Shown: positions 7,839-15,910, counted from the first letter of the stretch. The stretch is 64,000 nt of DNA from Acidobacteriota bacterium (GCA_013289685.1 JABCZL010000004.1:372001-436000); one strand, 5' to 3'. Numbers and translations: made by a program. Notes: a model not told the origin generated them from the sequence alone.

Positions 7839-9332
7839 ATGCCGAAACTCGCGGTTCTGTACGAGGCGGGCCAGGCGGTGCTCTCCACCTTCGACCTGGA
7901 TGAGGTGTTGCAGCGAATCCTGGCGATCGCGCGCGATTATTTTCGACTGCCGAACGTCGCCATCCTTCTGCTCGACAAGGAGGCTCAGCAGTTGTGCGTT
8001 CGTTCGCAGATTGGATGGGACGCCGGCAAAGACAAGATTTGTCTGGGCTACCACGACGGCATCACGGGAGCTTGCGTCCTGAAGAAACGTCCGGTATACG
8101 CCCCGGACGTGACCAAAGACCCGCGCTACATCTGCGCCGCGCAATCTACTCGCTCCGAGCTGGCGATTCCGCTGATCGCGGGCGATGAAGTCGTGGGCGT
8201 GCTCGACTGCCAGAGCGACCGCATCGATCACTTCGACGATGAAACCATCCAGCTGTTGACTTTATTTTCCACGCAAGCCTCGATCGCGCTGCAGAATGCC
8301 CACTTGTATTCTCTCGAGCGCCAGCGCGCCCGGCAGCTGGAAGCCATTAATGCCATCGCGCAGCAAAGCACCGCCGTCATGGATCTGGAGCAACTGCTGG
8401 CCCGGGTATGCTCGGTGATTCAGCAGGCCTTTGAGGTCTCGCACGTATCGCTGCTGCTGCGGGAGGAGAGCGAACTGGTCATGCGGGCACATCAAGGCAC
8501 GCTGACCCCCTGCATCCCGCCCGGTGGCCGGTTTCCAGCAGCGCTGGAACCCTGGTCGCGCGTGATTGCAACCAGTGGCAGCGTCATCGAAAGCGATCTG
8601 CGGAGCATGCCCGAGCCCAAGCGGCTTTTCCTGGAGTCGGCCTCGCGCATGAGCATCCCTCTCATTTCATTCGGGCAGACCCTGGGAGTGCTCACGCTGC
8701 ACAGCTCGCAGCCCAACGCGTTCCGCCAGAACGCGCTGCTGCAGTCGCTCGAATCCGTAGCCGACATTTGCGCCACTTCCATCCAGAACGCGCACTATGT
8801 GGAGCGGGTGAAGCAACTGGCGTACCTCGACGGCCTCACCGGCATCTTTAACCGGCGCTTCTTCGAGCTGCGGATCATGGAAGAAATCGAGCGTGCCCGC
8901 CGCTACGGAACCGGCATGGCCGTGATCATGGCCGATATCGATCAGTTCAAGAAGTTGAACGATGAATTCGGTCACCTGCTGGGCGACGAAGTTTTGCGGC
9001 AGGTGTCATCACTCTTTCACCAGCAGCTGCGCAAGATTGATGTGGTGTGCCGCTACGGCGGAGAGGAATTTGCGATCCTGCTGACCCAGACCAACACCCA
9101 GCAGGCGGTCACAATCGCCGAGAAGTTGCGGCGGCTGGTGGAAGGCTACCAGTTCCCCGGAGTGCCCCGGACGGTCACCATCAGTGCCGGCGTTGCCGCC
9201 TTCCCCGAGCACGGCAAAAGCCGGGACGAACTGATCCGCGCCGCCGACAACGGACTCTATGCCGCGAAGCAGGCCGGCCGCAACCGCGTCTGCCTCGCCA
9301 GTCCGGCGCGCGCTGCCGTGAGCGGCCCGTAA
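7839..9332 (+). CDS. GAF-GAF-GGDEF diguanylate cyclase
   Basis: A soluble signalling protein (497 residues from the ATG at 7839; an in-frame GTG at 7740 would add 33 poorly conserved residues). Two GAF domains (about residues 10-160 and 170-320) likely sense a small ligand or redox state. They are followed by a GGDEF domain beginning LAYLDGLTGIFNRRFF. The active site is GGEEF near residue 407, a variant compatible with making cyclic di-GMP. Five residues before it is RKID, which fits the RxxD inhibitory site for product feedback. No membrane segment, phosphoreceiver or EAL domain is present. The gene converges on the PDZ gene at 9352. Confidence 0.93.
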   Translation: MPKLAVLYEAGQAVLSTFDLDEVLQRILAIARDYFRLPNVAILLLDKEAQQLCVRSQIGWDAGKDKICLGYHDGITGACVLKKRPVYAPDVTKDPRYICAAQSTRSELAIPLIAGDEVVGVLDCQSDRIDHFDDETIQLLTLFSTQASIALQNAHLYSLERQRARQLEAINAIAQQSTAVMDLEQLLARVCSVIQQAFEVSHVSLLLREESELVMRAHQGTLTPCIPPGGRFPAALEPWSRVIATSGSVIESDLRSMPEPKRLFLESASRMSIPLISFGQTLGVLTLHSSQPNAFRQNALLQSLESVADICATSIQNAHYVERVKQLAYLDGLTGIFNRRFFELRIMEEIERARRYGTGMAVIMADIDQFKKLNDEFGHLLGDEVLRQVSSLFHQQLRKIDVVCRYGGEEFAILLTQTNTQQAVTIAEKLRRLVEGYQFPGVPRTVTISAGVAAFPEHGKSRDELIRAADNGLYAAKQAGRNRVCLASPARAAVSGP

Positions 9333-9351
9333 CGCGCGATCTGCCAGTGCG

Positions 9352-10470
9352 CTAAATATCCAGCCAGTGTCCCCGCAACTGTTGGCGCAACATCCGCTGC
9401 TGATCCCGCTTGAGTTGGCGCTGCTGGAGCAGGGATTGGTTCTTGAGTTTCTCCGCCTCCTGGCGCATCTTCTTCTGCTGCCCGCACAGGTCCTTGCGAA
9501 GCTCCCGGACCGTGGCGCGGGCATCTTCGCGGGCGAGTGCCATCTGGGGCTGTATCTCGGCAAGTTCCTGCTGCAACTCGCTCAGGTCTACCGCGGACTC
9601 GGCGTCGATCACAGAATCGTCGGAGCTTTCTTCTTCCAGAAGTTCACTGGACTCTTTGCGATCGGGCAGGGTCAGCGTCAAGTTCTGCTCTTTCTTGTCG
9701 CGGATCACACCCACACTCACCGACCCTTTTTCTCGCGAGCGCACCGCGTGCGAGAAGTCGCTGGTGTCGTGCACGGGCTCGTCGTTGACCTTGACGATGA
9801 CGTCTCCCGCGCGTAAGCCGGCCTTCTCCGCGCGGCTACCCTTATCGACCGAGCGCACCAGCACTCCATTGCCGTTCTTCACGCCGAAGAAGTCTCCCAA
9901 TTGCGAAGTGATGTTCTCTACCATCAGACCGCTGCGTTCCGACCGAGTCGTCACGACCCAGTCGAAAGTAGGAATATTGATCTCGGGAATGTGGATCTCG
10001 GGAATATTCACGTGGATATCGCCCACACCGTGCCGATCAAACTCGTTATGCTTGTCCGCCAGTTGCACCTTGACGGTCACTGGCTGGCCATCCCGGCTCA
10101 AGCCGAAACTCACGATGCGGCCGGGCGGCATTTCGTGGATCATCCGCCGCAACTGTGCGCCACTCTCGATCGCCGTGCCATTCATGGTGAGAATAACGTC
10201 GTGCTCCTTGATGCCGGCTTTGCCCGCCGGAGCGTCCTGGTCGACCATGGTTACCTCAACACCTTTTTCCTCTTTCAACTTCAGCGCGCTCAGCCGCTCC
10301 GTAGTCACATCCGAGATGTCGACCCCGAGATAGGAACTGGTGCCGCTGTCTTCGCTGGAGTAGACCATCCAGGGCTGCGTCGGCGGATCGACCGACAAGT
10401 TCTGGGCTGCATGCGAAAAGGTGAGGAGCAAGGGCAACAACACGATACTGGTCATAACGTATTTGCGCAT
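9352..10470 (-). CDS. Exported double-PDZ protein with coiled-coil tail
   Basis: A 372-residue protein with a signal peptide (MRKYVMTSIVLLPLLLTFSHAA), two PDZ domains (about residues 50-135, with SYLGVDISDVT and GKAGIKEHDVILTMNG; and about 190-270, with GSRAEKAGLRAGDVIVKVND) and a C-terminal charged helical region rich in Gln, Glu, Lys and Arg (about 300-372) that is probably a coiled coil. No protease domain is attached, so it would act as a periplasmic adaptor or scaffold. The ATG at 10470 is preferred because GAGGGA sits 6 nt upstream; the ATG two codons earlier touches that site. It is the last gene of the sigma/anti-sigma/DUF4097 unit. Confidence 0.85.
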   Translation of the reverse strand: MRKYVMTSIVLLPLLLTFSHAAQNLSVDPPTQPWMVYSSEDSGTSSYLGVDISDVTTERLSALKLKEEKGVEVTMVDQDAPAGKAGIKEHDVILTMNGTAIESGAQLRRMIHEMPPGRIVSFGLSRDGQPVTVKVQLADKHNEFDRHGVGDIHVNIPEIHIPEINIPTFDWVVTTRSERSGLMVENITSQLGDFFGVKNGNGVLVRSVDKGSRAEKAGLRAGDVIVKVNDEPVHDTSDFSHAVRSREKGSVSVGVIRDKKEQNLTLTLPDRKESSELLEEESSDDSVIDAESAVDLSELQQELAEIQPQMALAREDARATVRELRKDLCGQQKKMRQEAEKLKNQSLLQQRQLKRDQQRMLRQQLRGHWLDI

Positions 10471-10509
10471 GGTCATTCCCTCATCCTGAATTGTTTGCGG
10501 CTCGCGGAT

Positions 10510-10600
10510 CCAATATCTGATTGTTGATTTTTGATTGCTGATTAAAAACCAGACTCCCCTACGCTGTTTCGGTTTTCAATCAGAAATCATCAATCATCAA
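10510..10600. repeat. Intergenic inverted repeat of the 'TGATTGTTGATT' type (family E)
   Basis: The spacer between the PDZ and DUF4097 genes carries CTGATTGTTGATTTTTGATT and GCTGATTAAAAACC on one side and GGTTTTCAATCAG-AAATCATCAATCATCAA on the other, an imperfect long hairpin with an unpaired centre. The same sequence type recurs at 18817-18916. It could act as a processing or attenuation hairpin between the two genes. Confidence 0.55.
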
Positions 10601-10606
10601 TGCCTT

Positions 10607-11818
10607 TCACCGGGCGCGCTTGAAACTGATGTCGCCAGTCGAGGTATGCACCTTGAGCGTGGGGCCTCCTCCGTTCAGCTTGCCCTCCGCGTTCAGCGTC
10701 CTGGGCTCCCAATGGCTGCCTTCGCTGTTGATGTGGATGTCGGGAAACTCGGAGGTGATGTGATGCCCGCTGCCCATGTCTACGCTGGCGCGAATGTTGA
10801 TCGCTACATCCGTGGCCAGATAGACCGTGATGTCGCCCGCACCCGTCTCCAGATCGGAATCGTGACGGTCGGCGCCGGTATTCACCAGCTTCACGGTGAT
10901 CCCGCCCGCGCCCGTTTCCGCCCGGGCCGAAGGCACACCGTAAAGCTCAATGCTGCCCCCGCCAGTCTCGGCTTGAACATGACCCTTCGCCGAAGTCAGC
11001 CGGATGCTGCCACCACCGGTTTCGATCTCCGCGGGACCGCCAATATCGCTCAAATCGACGCTTCCACCGCCCGTCGATGCCTTGACCTTGCCGTTGCAAT
11101 GGCGCACGTTGATGCTGCTGCCCCCGGTTTCAATGACCGCGCCCTGCGCGCAGGACTGAATTTCGACGCTTCCGCCACCGGTTTCAGCTGTCAGCTTGCC
11201 GTTGGCCTGACGCACCTCGATCGAACCTCCGCCAGTGTGCAGTCCGAGATCGCCGCTGATCGTGCCCACCTCGATCGAACCGCCGCCGGTTTCGGCGTTC
11301 ACTCCTCCGCCAATGTCATCGAGTTTCATGCTGCCGCCGCCGCTCTCCGCTTCCACGCGGCCCGCGACGCCCGTGGCGTCAACATTGCCGCCTTCCGTTT
11401 CGAGCTTTACTAAAGCCATTTCGCGGGGGACCATCACAGAAAATTCGGAGGAACAATGGCGAGGCCGTCTGCCGCCCTGCCAATCTCCCACGATCCAGGC
11501 GGTATCGCCCTTCACGTATGCGGTGATCTTGTACTGCTCGAACTGGCGGCGTGCATCTTGCTCGTTAGAATTGCCAAAACGGGTATGAACGACATAATTG
11601 ATGCCCTGCTGCTGCCCGCCGCGCACCACTACGGAGCCCATGTCGACTTTGATTCTCAGGTTCTTGACCGTTGCCAGCGAGCCCGTGATCTCCTGACCCC
11701 AGGATCCGCCTTCGCGGGTTACATGCGTTTCCTGCGCCCAGCTCCGCGAAACCAGAACCAGCGGCGCAAGCAGGGCCAGCATTCCAGCCAGCCCGACAAT
11801 TTGTAGCGAACGTTTCAA
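10607..11818 (-). CDS. Exported DUF4097-type beta-helix protein
   Basis: A 403-residue exported protein. From the TTG at 11818 it begins with a clean signal peptide (KRSLQIVGLAGMLALLAPLV then SRSWAQE); the Shine-Dalgarno GAGGTG sits 6 nt before that TTG, whereas the upstream GTG would overlap it. The mature region contains at least eight repeats about 18 residues apart, each with T/S-G-G-G-S followed by I/V/M and a beta strand, as expected for a right-handed beta-helix of the DUF4097 adhesin-like family. The role of the family is unknown; such genes commonly lie next to ECF sigma/anti-sigma pairs. The downstream PDZ gene is probably co-transcribed. Confidence 0.85.
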   Translation of the reverse strand: MKRSLQIVGLAGMLALLAPLVLVSRSWAQETHVTREGGSWGQEITGSLATVKNLRIKVDMGSVVVRGGQQQGINYVVHTRFGNSNEQDARRQFEQYKITAYVKGDTAWIVGDWQGGRRPRHCSSEFSVMVPREMALVKLETEGGNVDATGVAGRVEAESGGGSMKLDDIGGGVNAETGGGSIEVGTISGDLGLHTGGGSIEVRQANGKLTAETGGGSVEIQSCAQGAVIETGGSSINVRHCNGKVKASTGGGSVDLSDIGGPAEIETGGGSIRLTSAKGHVQAETGGGSIELYGVPSARAETGAGGITVKLVNTGADRHDSDLETGAGDITVYLATDVAINIRASVDMGSGHHITSEFPDIHINSEGSHWEPRTLNAEGKLNGGGPTLKVHTSTGDISFKRAR

Positions 11819-11860
11819 AATAGTCACCTCAATTCTCGCCTTATCTCGGCGGTTTCTTTT

Positions 11861-11962
11861 CTAGCGCTTCTTTTGTAGCGCTTCTTTTGTAGCGCCGCCG
11901 TCCCGGCGGCTGTCGCGAGGGCGTCTCGCCCTCGCACGCGAAGGCAAGTTGCCGGCGCTACT
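11861..11962. repeat. Tandem 14-bp repeat and two hairpins between anti-sigma and DUF4097 genes
   Basis: The spacer holds TAGCGCTTCTTTTG repeated head to tail twice with a third partial unit, followed by the hairpin CCGCCGTCCCGGCGG and the hairpin GCGAGGGCGTCTCGCCCTCGC. It ends in GCCGGCGCTA, which can pair with the TAGCGCCG start. This is a compact structured element, not coding, located between two genes of one transcription unit. Confidence 0.6.
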
Positions 11963-11965
11963 TTC

Positions 11966-12898
11966 CTAATCAATCTCCGGCAACTGCGCCAGCATGGTGC
12001 GGGCCTGCGACTTGATGTACGTGCTCTGATCCTTCGCGGCCAGCGCCATCAGCACGCCGCGCACGCTGCCGTCGGCCTTAACCGGCTCGATGAGCCGCAG
12101 CGCTTCAATGCGCACTCCGGAATTGTCATCGTTGACCAGCGCCCGCAGCACCGCGTCGCGCACGTTGGTGTCGTCCTTCACATAATTGCCCAGCGCGTCC
12201 AGCGACTTCAGCCGCACTCCCGGATTCGTGTCATTCTGCAGCGCATACATCAGAGCTTCGCGCACCTGCAAGTCACCCGACCGCTTCGCCAGCAGGTCGA
12301 CCGAGTCCACGCGTACGCCGGAGTTGTAATTGTTGTGTGCCGCATAGAGCAGCAGCTGCTGGATATCCTGATCGTTCAGCGACCCCTGCTTCTGCTCTTC
12401 CGATACGGCCTTGTACTTGATGCTGATTTGATTTGTGTTGGGATCTTGACTGATGGAGTCGATGCCGGCAATCGAAGTTTGGACGGGAACGGTTGCGGGT
12501 CCTTGAACAATACCTGTTGTGGAATGAGGAATGAACTTGTAAGTGGTCACGATGCCACCCGCGAAACCAAAAATCAGAATCGCCGAGGCCAGTGCGGGAG
12601 AGAACTTCACCTGCCGCAGCCAGTTCGCCGGATCGAATGCCAGCCGGCTGAAGAAGCTGCCTTGCTTGGCCGTCTCCAGCGCCTCCTGCAGGCGCATGCG
12701 CGAAGCTGCCACCAGATTCGGCGTGGCATCGGCTGCGCGATCCTGCGCCAGCAGAGCGTGAAACTCCTGCTCCGCCTTCAGTTCGGCTGCGCAGTCGGCG
12801 CAGCGGGCCACATGCTGCTCCAGTTCGTGGCGGGCGTCATCCGCCAACTCGCCATAAACCTGAAGCACGATATTCTCTCGAACCCATTCGCATTTCAT
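11966..12898 (-). CDS. Zinc-finger anti-sigma factor with HEAT-like repeats
   Basis: A 310-residue protein starting 81 bp after its sigma factor. The N-terminus has the anti-sigma zinc-binding signature (HVARCADC near residues 28-35 with an upstream conserved Cys at position 3). One membrane segment follows (SPALASAILIFGFAGGIV, about 98-116). The extracytoplasmic part carries about four helical repeats with the shared core NSGVR/NPGVR-x5-L (about residues 205-310), resembling HEAT repeats. The N-terminal domain would hold the ECF sigma factor at the membrane; the repeat domain could sense an envelope partner. The start is supported by GAGGTG 5-6 nt upstream. Confidence 0.85.
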   Translation of the reverse strand: MKCEWVRENIVLQVYGELADDARHELEQHVARCADCAAELKAEQEFHALLAQDRAADATPNLVAASRMRLQEALETAKQGSFFSRLAFDPANWLRQVKFSPALASAILIFGFAGGIVTTYKFIPHSTTGIVQGPATVPVQTSIAGIDSISQDPNTNQISIKYKAVSEEQKQGSLNDQDIQQLLLYAAHNNYNSGVRVDSVDLLAKRSGDLQVREALMYALQNDTNPGVRLKSLDALGNYVKDDTNVRDAVLRALVNDDNSGVRIEALRLIEPVKADGSVRGVLMALAAKDQSTYIKSQARTMLAQLPEID

Positions 12899-12939
12899 AA
12901 TTGCACCTCAATAATCACAGTGGGCATTCCCACCGGGTG

Positions 12940-12972
12940 CCCCATTTCTCGCGTCCTTTGCGAGAAGTGGGG
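12940..12972. repeat. Hairpin repeat (family G) between sigma and anti-sigma genes
   Basis: CCCCATTTCTCGC (12940-12952) and GCGAGAAGTGGGG (12960-12972) form a 13-bp stem with one G-T pair around a 7-nt loop. The same 13-bp arms recur at 45331-45362 after tRNA-Pro. A short extra hairpin, GTGGG/CCCAC, precedes it. It lies between two co-oriented genes and may influence their relative expression. Confidence 0.7.
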
Positions 12973-12979
12973 ACTTCCC

Positions 12980-13573
12980 TCATCTCATATCCGCCAGCGC
13001 CCCGCGCAATTTCTGCGTGGCGCGGAAGAGGGTATTCTTGGCGGTCTCTTCCGTAGTCTGCAAAATCTCACCCACAGTGCGCAGCTTCAGGCCGTGGTAA
13101 TGCTTCAACTCAAACACCATGCGCTCGCGCGGCGTCAATTTCTCCAGCGCTCCCGAGATGCGCGCCCCCAACTGCCGGCGCATCAAATCCCGCTCTGGAT
13201 TCGCTCCGGCGCGCACGTCGGGCACCTGGTCGAGCAGATCGTACTCGCCGCCCGACGGATCCTTCGCCACCGGTGCGTCCTCCTTGCGCACGTTCCTCTT
13301 GCGCAGATGGTCGAGGCACAGGTTGGTCACGATCCGGTAAATCCACGTGTAGAAGGAACACTCGAACCGGAAATTTCCGATGTTCTTATATGCCTTGAGG
13401 AAGGCGTCCTGATAGACGTCCTGCGCGTCCTGCTCGGTTCCGGTGAGATGGAGGGCCAGGCGCAACACCGCTTGATCGTAGTGACGGACCAGTTCCTCGA
13501 AGGCGGCGCGGTTTCCGCGCTGGGCCTCCCGGATCAACATCGTGTCATCTATGCGGCGTTCTTGCCCAGCCAT
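12980..13573 (-). CDS. ECF-family RNA polymerase sigma factor
   Basis: A 197-residue sigma factor from the ATG at 13573 (an open frame extends 38 codons further, but the N-terminus MAGQERRIDDTMLIREAQRG matches the family start). Region 2 is visible as QDAFLKAYKNIGNFRFECSF-YTWIYRIVTNLC-D-LRKR, and region 4 as KLTPRERMVFELKHYHGLKL-TVGEILQTTEETAKN-LFRA. It directs RNA polymerase to a regulon that probably includes its own operon. The next gene encodes its likely anti-sigma factor, and DUF4097 and PDZ envelope proteins follow on the same strand. Confidence 0.92.
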   Translation of the reverse strand: MAGQERRIDDTMLIREAQRGNRAAFEELVRHYDQAVLRLALHLTGTEQDAQDVYQDAFLKAYKNIGNFRFECSFYTWIYRIVTNLCLDHLRKRNVRKEDAPVAKDPSGGEYDLLDQVPDVRAGANPERDLMRRQLGARISGALEKLTPRERMVFELKHYHGLKLRTVGEILQTTEETAKNTLFRATQKLRGALADMR

Positions 13574-13898
13574 GCGGCCCCGCACGGGGTCCTGGTCCTG
13601 ACTGAATCTCTCTACTCTCTCACTCTTTGTTTTCGAGTGGGCCCGTTCGCCAACCGCAAGTGGTATTGCCCAAACACCTGCCGGCATGTGCTGTCGCGTC
13701 CTCTACCGCCCGGTATTTACCGCCTCCGGGCTGGCATAGGAATAGACGACTCGTCAGTGGAACCGTGAGCAGGAATTATAGGCTGGGCGGGAGATTTTTG
13801 GGGGCCTAGGTGACTCAGGGGCATAGATTTAGGGTGAAACAGAACAACTGTAAACAACGCCAGAAAGAGGGCATGGCACGGGAATGCAATGATTCCGG

Positions 13899-13940
13899 TG
13901 CAAATCGCGATATTCGGCTACCGTGATTTGCATGCCATAA
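13899..13940 (+). promoter_or_regulatory. Candidate operator/promoter for the second antitoxin-like gene
   Basis: Inverted repeat TGCAAATC (13899-13906) and GATTTGCA (13925-13932), extendable with one mismatch to 11 bp per arm, is followed by CATAAT (13935-13940), a good -10 hexamer (5 of 6). The next gene starts at 13993. Position and symmetry suggest binding by the antitoxin, but no -35 element is convincing. Confidence 0.45.
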
Positions 13941-13992
13941 TCACGAGGGGATCTAGTCGCAGACCGAGCCCCTATTGTGGGAAAATGGACCT

Positions 13993-14184
13993 ATGACTGG
14001 AGTTCAGTTCGTCACAGACAGCAAGGGTCGGAAGGTCGCGGTTCTCATCGACCTGAAGAAGCACGGAGCCAGGCTCCGGGATTTTTGGGATGGTCTGGTT
14101 TCCGAGTCCCGCCGCGGAGAAGTCGGAATTCCTTTGTCCAAAGTGAAGGCCGACCTGCTCAGGCACGGGCGGCTTCGTGAATAG
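13993..14184 (+). CDS. Antitoxin-like small protein
   Basis: A 63-residue protein (MTGVQFVTDSKGRKVAVLID then LKKHGARLRDFWDGL) whose layout, 'Q-F-V-T-D-x-x-G-x-x-x-A-V-L-I-D-L', matches small antitoxins that precede RelE/ParE toxins. The last residues (KADLLRHGRL) are basic. It overlaps the RelE-like frame that follows by 8 bp (GTG at 14177 within its end), a coupled arrangement. Since the toxin appears decayed, this may be an orphan antitoxin. The ATG at 13993 is preferred over an in-frame TTG at 13975. Confidence 0.7.
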   Translation: MTGVQFVTDSKGRKVAVLIDLKKHGARLRDFWDGLVSESRRGEVGIPLSKVKADLLRHGRLRE

Positions 14185-14399
14185 CTATGCTGTCGAGCTA
14201 AAACCCTCAGCGCGAAAAGAACTCGAATCTCTGCCCAATACGGCGCTCCCGCGCGTCATCCGCAAGATAGAATCCCTCGCACTTGATCCGAGACCCGCAG
14301 GATGTAAAAAGCTAAAGGGCTACAAGGATCTGTGGCGCGTCCGAATCGGCGACCCACCGCAGCAAAGTGTATGACTAGGATTCCAACATCAAGAAGTAA
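14177..14399 (+). pseudogene. Decayed RelE/ParE-type toxin
   Basis: The frame from GTG 14177 encodes NSYAVELKPSARKELESLP, KIESLALDPRP, GCKKLKGYKDLWRVRIGD: the first two-thirds of a RelE toxin. After that it reads PPQQSV and stops at 14374. In the frame shifted by one base the sequence continues as HRSKVYD, then TAG at 14376-14378, then DSNIKK and TAA at 14397-14399. That matches the expected family continuation 'D-Y-R-V-V-Y-D-I-D', so one frameshift (an extra C near 14354), one nonsense codon and loss of the C-terminal strand have occurred. RelE toxins normally have about 85-90 residues and put catalytic residues near the C-terminus. The toxin is therefore probably inactive. Confidence 0.75.
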
Positions 14400-14425
14400 G
14401 GGCCCTCTAGGAGTAAAGGACGCTC

Positions 14426-14881
14426 TTACTCCGCGACCGCTTCCTTCTCGATAACCACCTTCAAGTGCGCGGTCACGTCCTTATGCAGCTTGACTGGGAC
14501 GGTGAACTCGCCCACCGTCTTCAGCGGCTCGTGCAGCTGGATCTTGCGGCGATCGACGTTGAAGCCCTTCTTGGTCAGCGCGTCGCCGATATCGCTCGAC
14601 GTGACCGATCCAAAGAGCTGATCGTGCTCGCCCGTGCGTCGCGAGAACGACACCGAGACGCCCTCAAACTGCTTGGCCAGTTCCTCGGCCTGCGTCTTCT
14701 CCTTGGCGGAGCGCCGCACCGAAGCGGCCTTCATCTGCGTGATGACGGCCTTGTTGCCCTCGTTGGCCTGAATAGCCAGCTTGCGCGGCAAAAGATAATT
14801 CCGTCCATAGCCTTCCGCGACCTTCACCACGTCGCCGCGGGATCCCAGCTTCGCTACATCTTCTTTCAGAATGACTTCCAT
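14426..14881 (-). CDS. rplI: 50S ribosomal protein L9
   Basis: A 151-residue protein, normal for L9. The N-terminal domain has the family signature (MEVILKEDVAKLGSRGDVVKV and GYGRNYLLPRKLA), followed by the long connecting helix and the C-terminal 23S-binding domain (residues 85-151). It stabilises the L1 stalk region and helps keep reading frame. It is the last gene of the rpsF-rpsR-rplI order (minus strand). Its Shine-Dalgarno AGGAG (14890-14894, 8 nt from the ATG) lies inside a CTAGCTCCTAG repeat, so the repeat supplies the ribosome-binding site. Confidence 0.98.
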   Translation of the reverse strand: MEVILKEDVAKLGSRGDVVKVAEGYGRNYLLPRKLAIQANEGNKAVITQMKAASVRRSAKEKTQAEELAKQFEGVSVSFSRRTGEHDQLFGSVTSSDIGDALTKKGFNVDRRKIQLHEPLKTVGEFTVPVKLHKDVTAHLKVVIEKEAVAE

Positions 14882-14887
14882 GAAAAT

Positions 14888-14975
14888 AGCTCCTAGCTGC
14901 TAGCTCCTAGCTCCTAGCCAACCAAAACTTCTGCCCCGTTTAGCTAGAGGCTAGAAGCTAGTAGCTAGAAGCTGA
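14888..14975. repeat. Spacer repeat of the 'AGCTCCTAGCTGCTAG' type (family D)
   Basis: The rplI-rpsR spacer has AGCTCCTAGCTGCTAGCTCC and CTAGCTCCTAGCC on one side, and TAGCTAGAGGCTAGAAGCTAG and TAGCTAGAAGCT on the other, separated by about 30 unpaired bases. The two arms can fold into a long imperfect hairpin. Comparable hairpins fill the next two spacers of this cluster. Confidence 0.7.
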
Positions 14976-14979
14976 TTTC

Positions 14980-15354
14980 CTACGATGCCCGTCCGGCAAA
15001 CGGCAGCAACGCGATATTCCGCGCCTTCTTGATGGCCGCCGACAGCCGGTGCTGGTGCGGCGCGCAGACGCCGGTCAGGCGCCGCGGCACGATCTTGCCG
15101 CTCTCCGCCACAAACTGGCCGAGCATGCGGTAGTCCTTGTAGTTGATGTCCTCAATTTTCTCGACGCAGAACTTGCAGACTTTCTTGCGCCGGAAAAACT
15201 TGCGTCCACCGCCGCCTTCGCGCGGCGGACCGCCGGGCCCGCGTCCGCCCCCGCCGCCGCCAAACCGCGGACGGTCGCCTCCCGGCCGGGGACCATCGAA
15301 ACGCGGCCTCTCGCTCGGTGTGGATTGCTCTGGTGCTTTCGTTTCGTCAGCCAT
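14980..15354 (-). CDS. rpsR: 30S ribosomal protein S18 with a Gly/Pro/Arg-rich extension
   Basis: S18 is normally about 75-80 residues; this one has 124. The core begins near residue 51 ([13 protein letters not shown]) and includes [19 protein letters not shown] and [20 protein letters not shown]. The Cys-x2-Cys plus Cys-x2-His set indicates the zinc-binding form. The first 50 residues are a low-complexity tail of repeated [16 protein letters not shown], and poly-Gly. S18 pairs with S6 (rpsF, just upstream) on the platform of the small subunit. AAGGAG lies 7 nt before the ATG, so this long start is translated. Confidence 0.96.
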   Translation of the reverse strand: MADETKAPEQSTPSERPRFDGPRPGGDRPRFGGGGGGRGPGGPPREGGGGRKFFRRKKVCKFCVEKIEDINYKDYRMLGQFVAESGKIVPRRLTGVCAPHQHRLSAAIKKARNIALLPFAGRAS

Positions 15355-15369
15355 AATTCTCCTTGAAAT

Positions 15370-15463
15370 TCAGTGGCTAGTGATTAGTTAGTGGCTAGCC
15401 AAATCAACCCTCAGCGCGAATGGGCATGGTTACTGGCCACTAATCACTAGCCACTAACCACTG
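15370..15463. repeat. Spacer repeat of the 'AGTGGCTAGTGATTAG' type (family D)
   Basis: The rpsR-rpsF spacer contains CAGTGGCTAGTGATTAGTTAG and AGTGGCTAGCC on the left and GGCCACTAATCACTAGCCACT followed by AACCACTG on the right, about 40 bases apart. The arms are reverse complements apart from a few bases, giving a long hairpin. It shares its unit with the next spacer (15911-15984). Confidence 0.75.
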
Positions 15464-15466
15464 CGC

Positions 15467-15895
15467 CTACGCCGTCGCCGGAGCTTCCGGTGCCGCTGCC
15501 GCAGGCGCTTCAGCCGCCGCTGCCACCGGAGCCGGAGCCGCGGGTTGCGCGCTTACCTTTTTCTTCGCGTCGCGCAGTGCCTTGATCTTGTCCAGCCGCT
15601 TCTGCTCCTCATCGGTGCGCACGGTGAGGAACTTGATGACTGGCTCAGTCACGCGCAGACGGCGCTCCAGTTCGTGAATCACCGCACCTCCGCCCTCCAC
15701 CACCATCAGCACGTAAATGCCTTCGTGGAACCGGCGAACGGTATAGGCGAGACGGCGCTTGCCCATCTTGTCGACGCGCTGCACGGTTCCGCCGGTGGGC
15801 GGCACGACGGCGCTCAAAGTCGAAATCAGTTTGTCCAGATCTTCATCCGTCATATCTGGCCGAACAATAAACATCAGCTCATAAGTACGATTCAT
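15467..15895 (-). CDS. rpsF: 30S ribosomal protein S6
   Basis: 142 residues from the ATG at 15895, preceded at good distance by GGAG; the open frame extends 4 codons further to a TTG, but that would place the Shine-Dalgarno inside the gene. The core (residues 1-100: MNRTYELMFIVRPDMTDEDL, YVLMVVEGGGAVIHELERRL, VIKFLTVRTDEEQKR) is typical S6, binding 16S rRNA with S18. The C-terminus is extended by an Ala/Pro-rich tail (AAPAPVAAAAEAPAAAAPEA), common in several lineages. First gene of the rpsF-rpsR-rplI set. Confidence 0.97.
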   Translation of the reverse strand: MNRTYELMFIVRPDMTDEDLDKLISTLSAVVPPTGGTVQRVDKMGKRRLAYTVRRFHEGIYVLMVVEGGGAVIHELERRLRVTEPVIKFLTVRTDEEQKRLDKIKALRDAKKKVSAQPAAPAPVAAAAEAPAAAAPEAPATA

Positions 15896-15910
15896 TCTTT
15901 TCTCCAAATC

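Noticed and set aside
10900..11420. Regular repeats that could look like a CRISPR array
   Set aside because: The units are the coding repeats of the DUF4097 protein (about 54 bp apart, in frame, degenerate); no conserved direct repeat with unique spacers.
13573..13687. N-terminal 38-codon extension of the ECF sigma factor
   Set aside because: The family start coincides with the internal ATG; the added residues are not sigma-like.
12335..13768. 477-codon open frame on the plus strand over the sigma/anti-sigma genes
   Set aside because: Shadow frame of two well-supported genes; it crosses the gap between them with no start signal.
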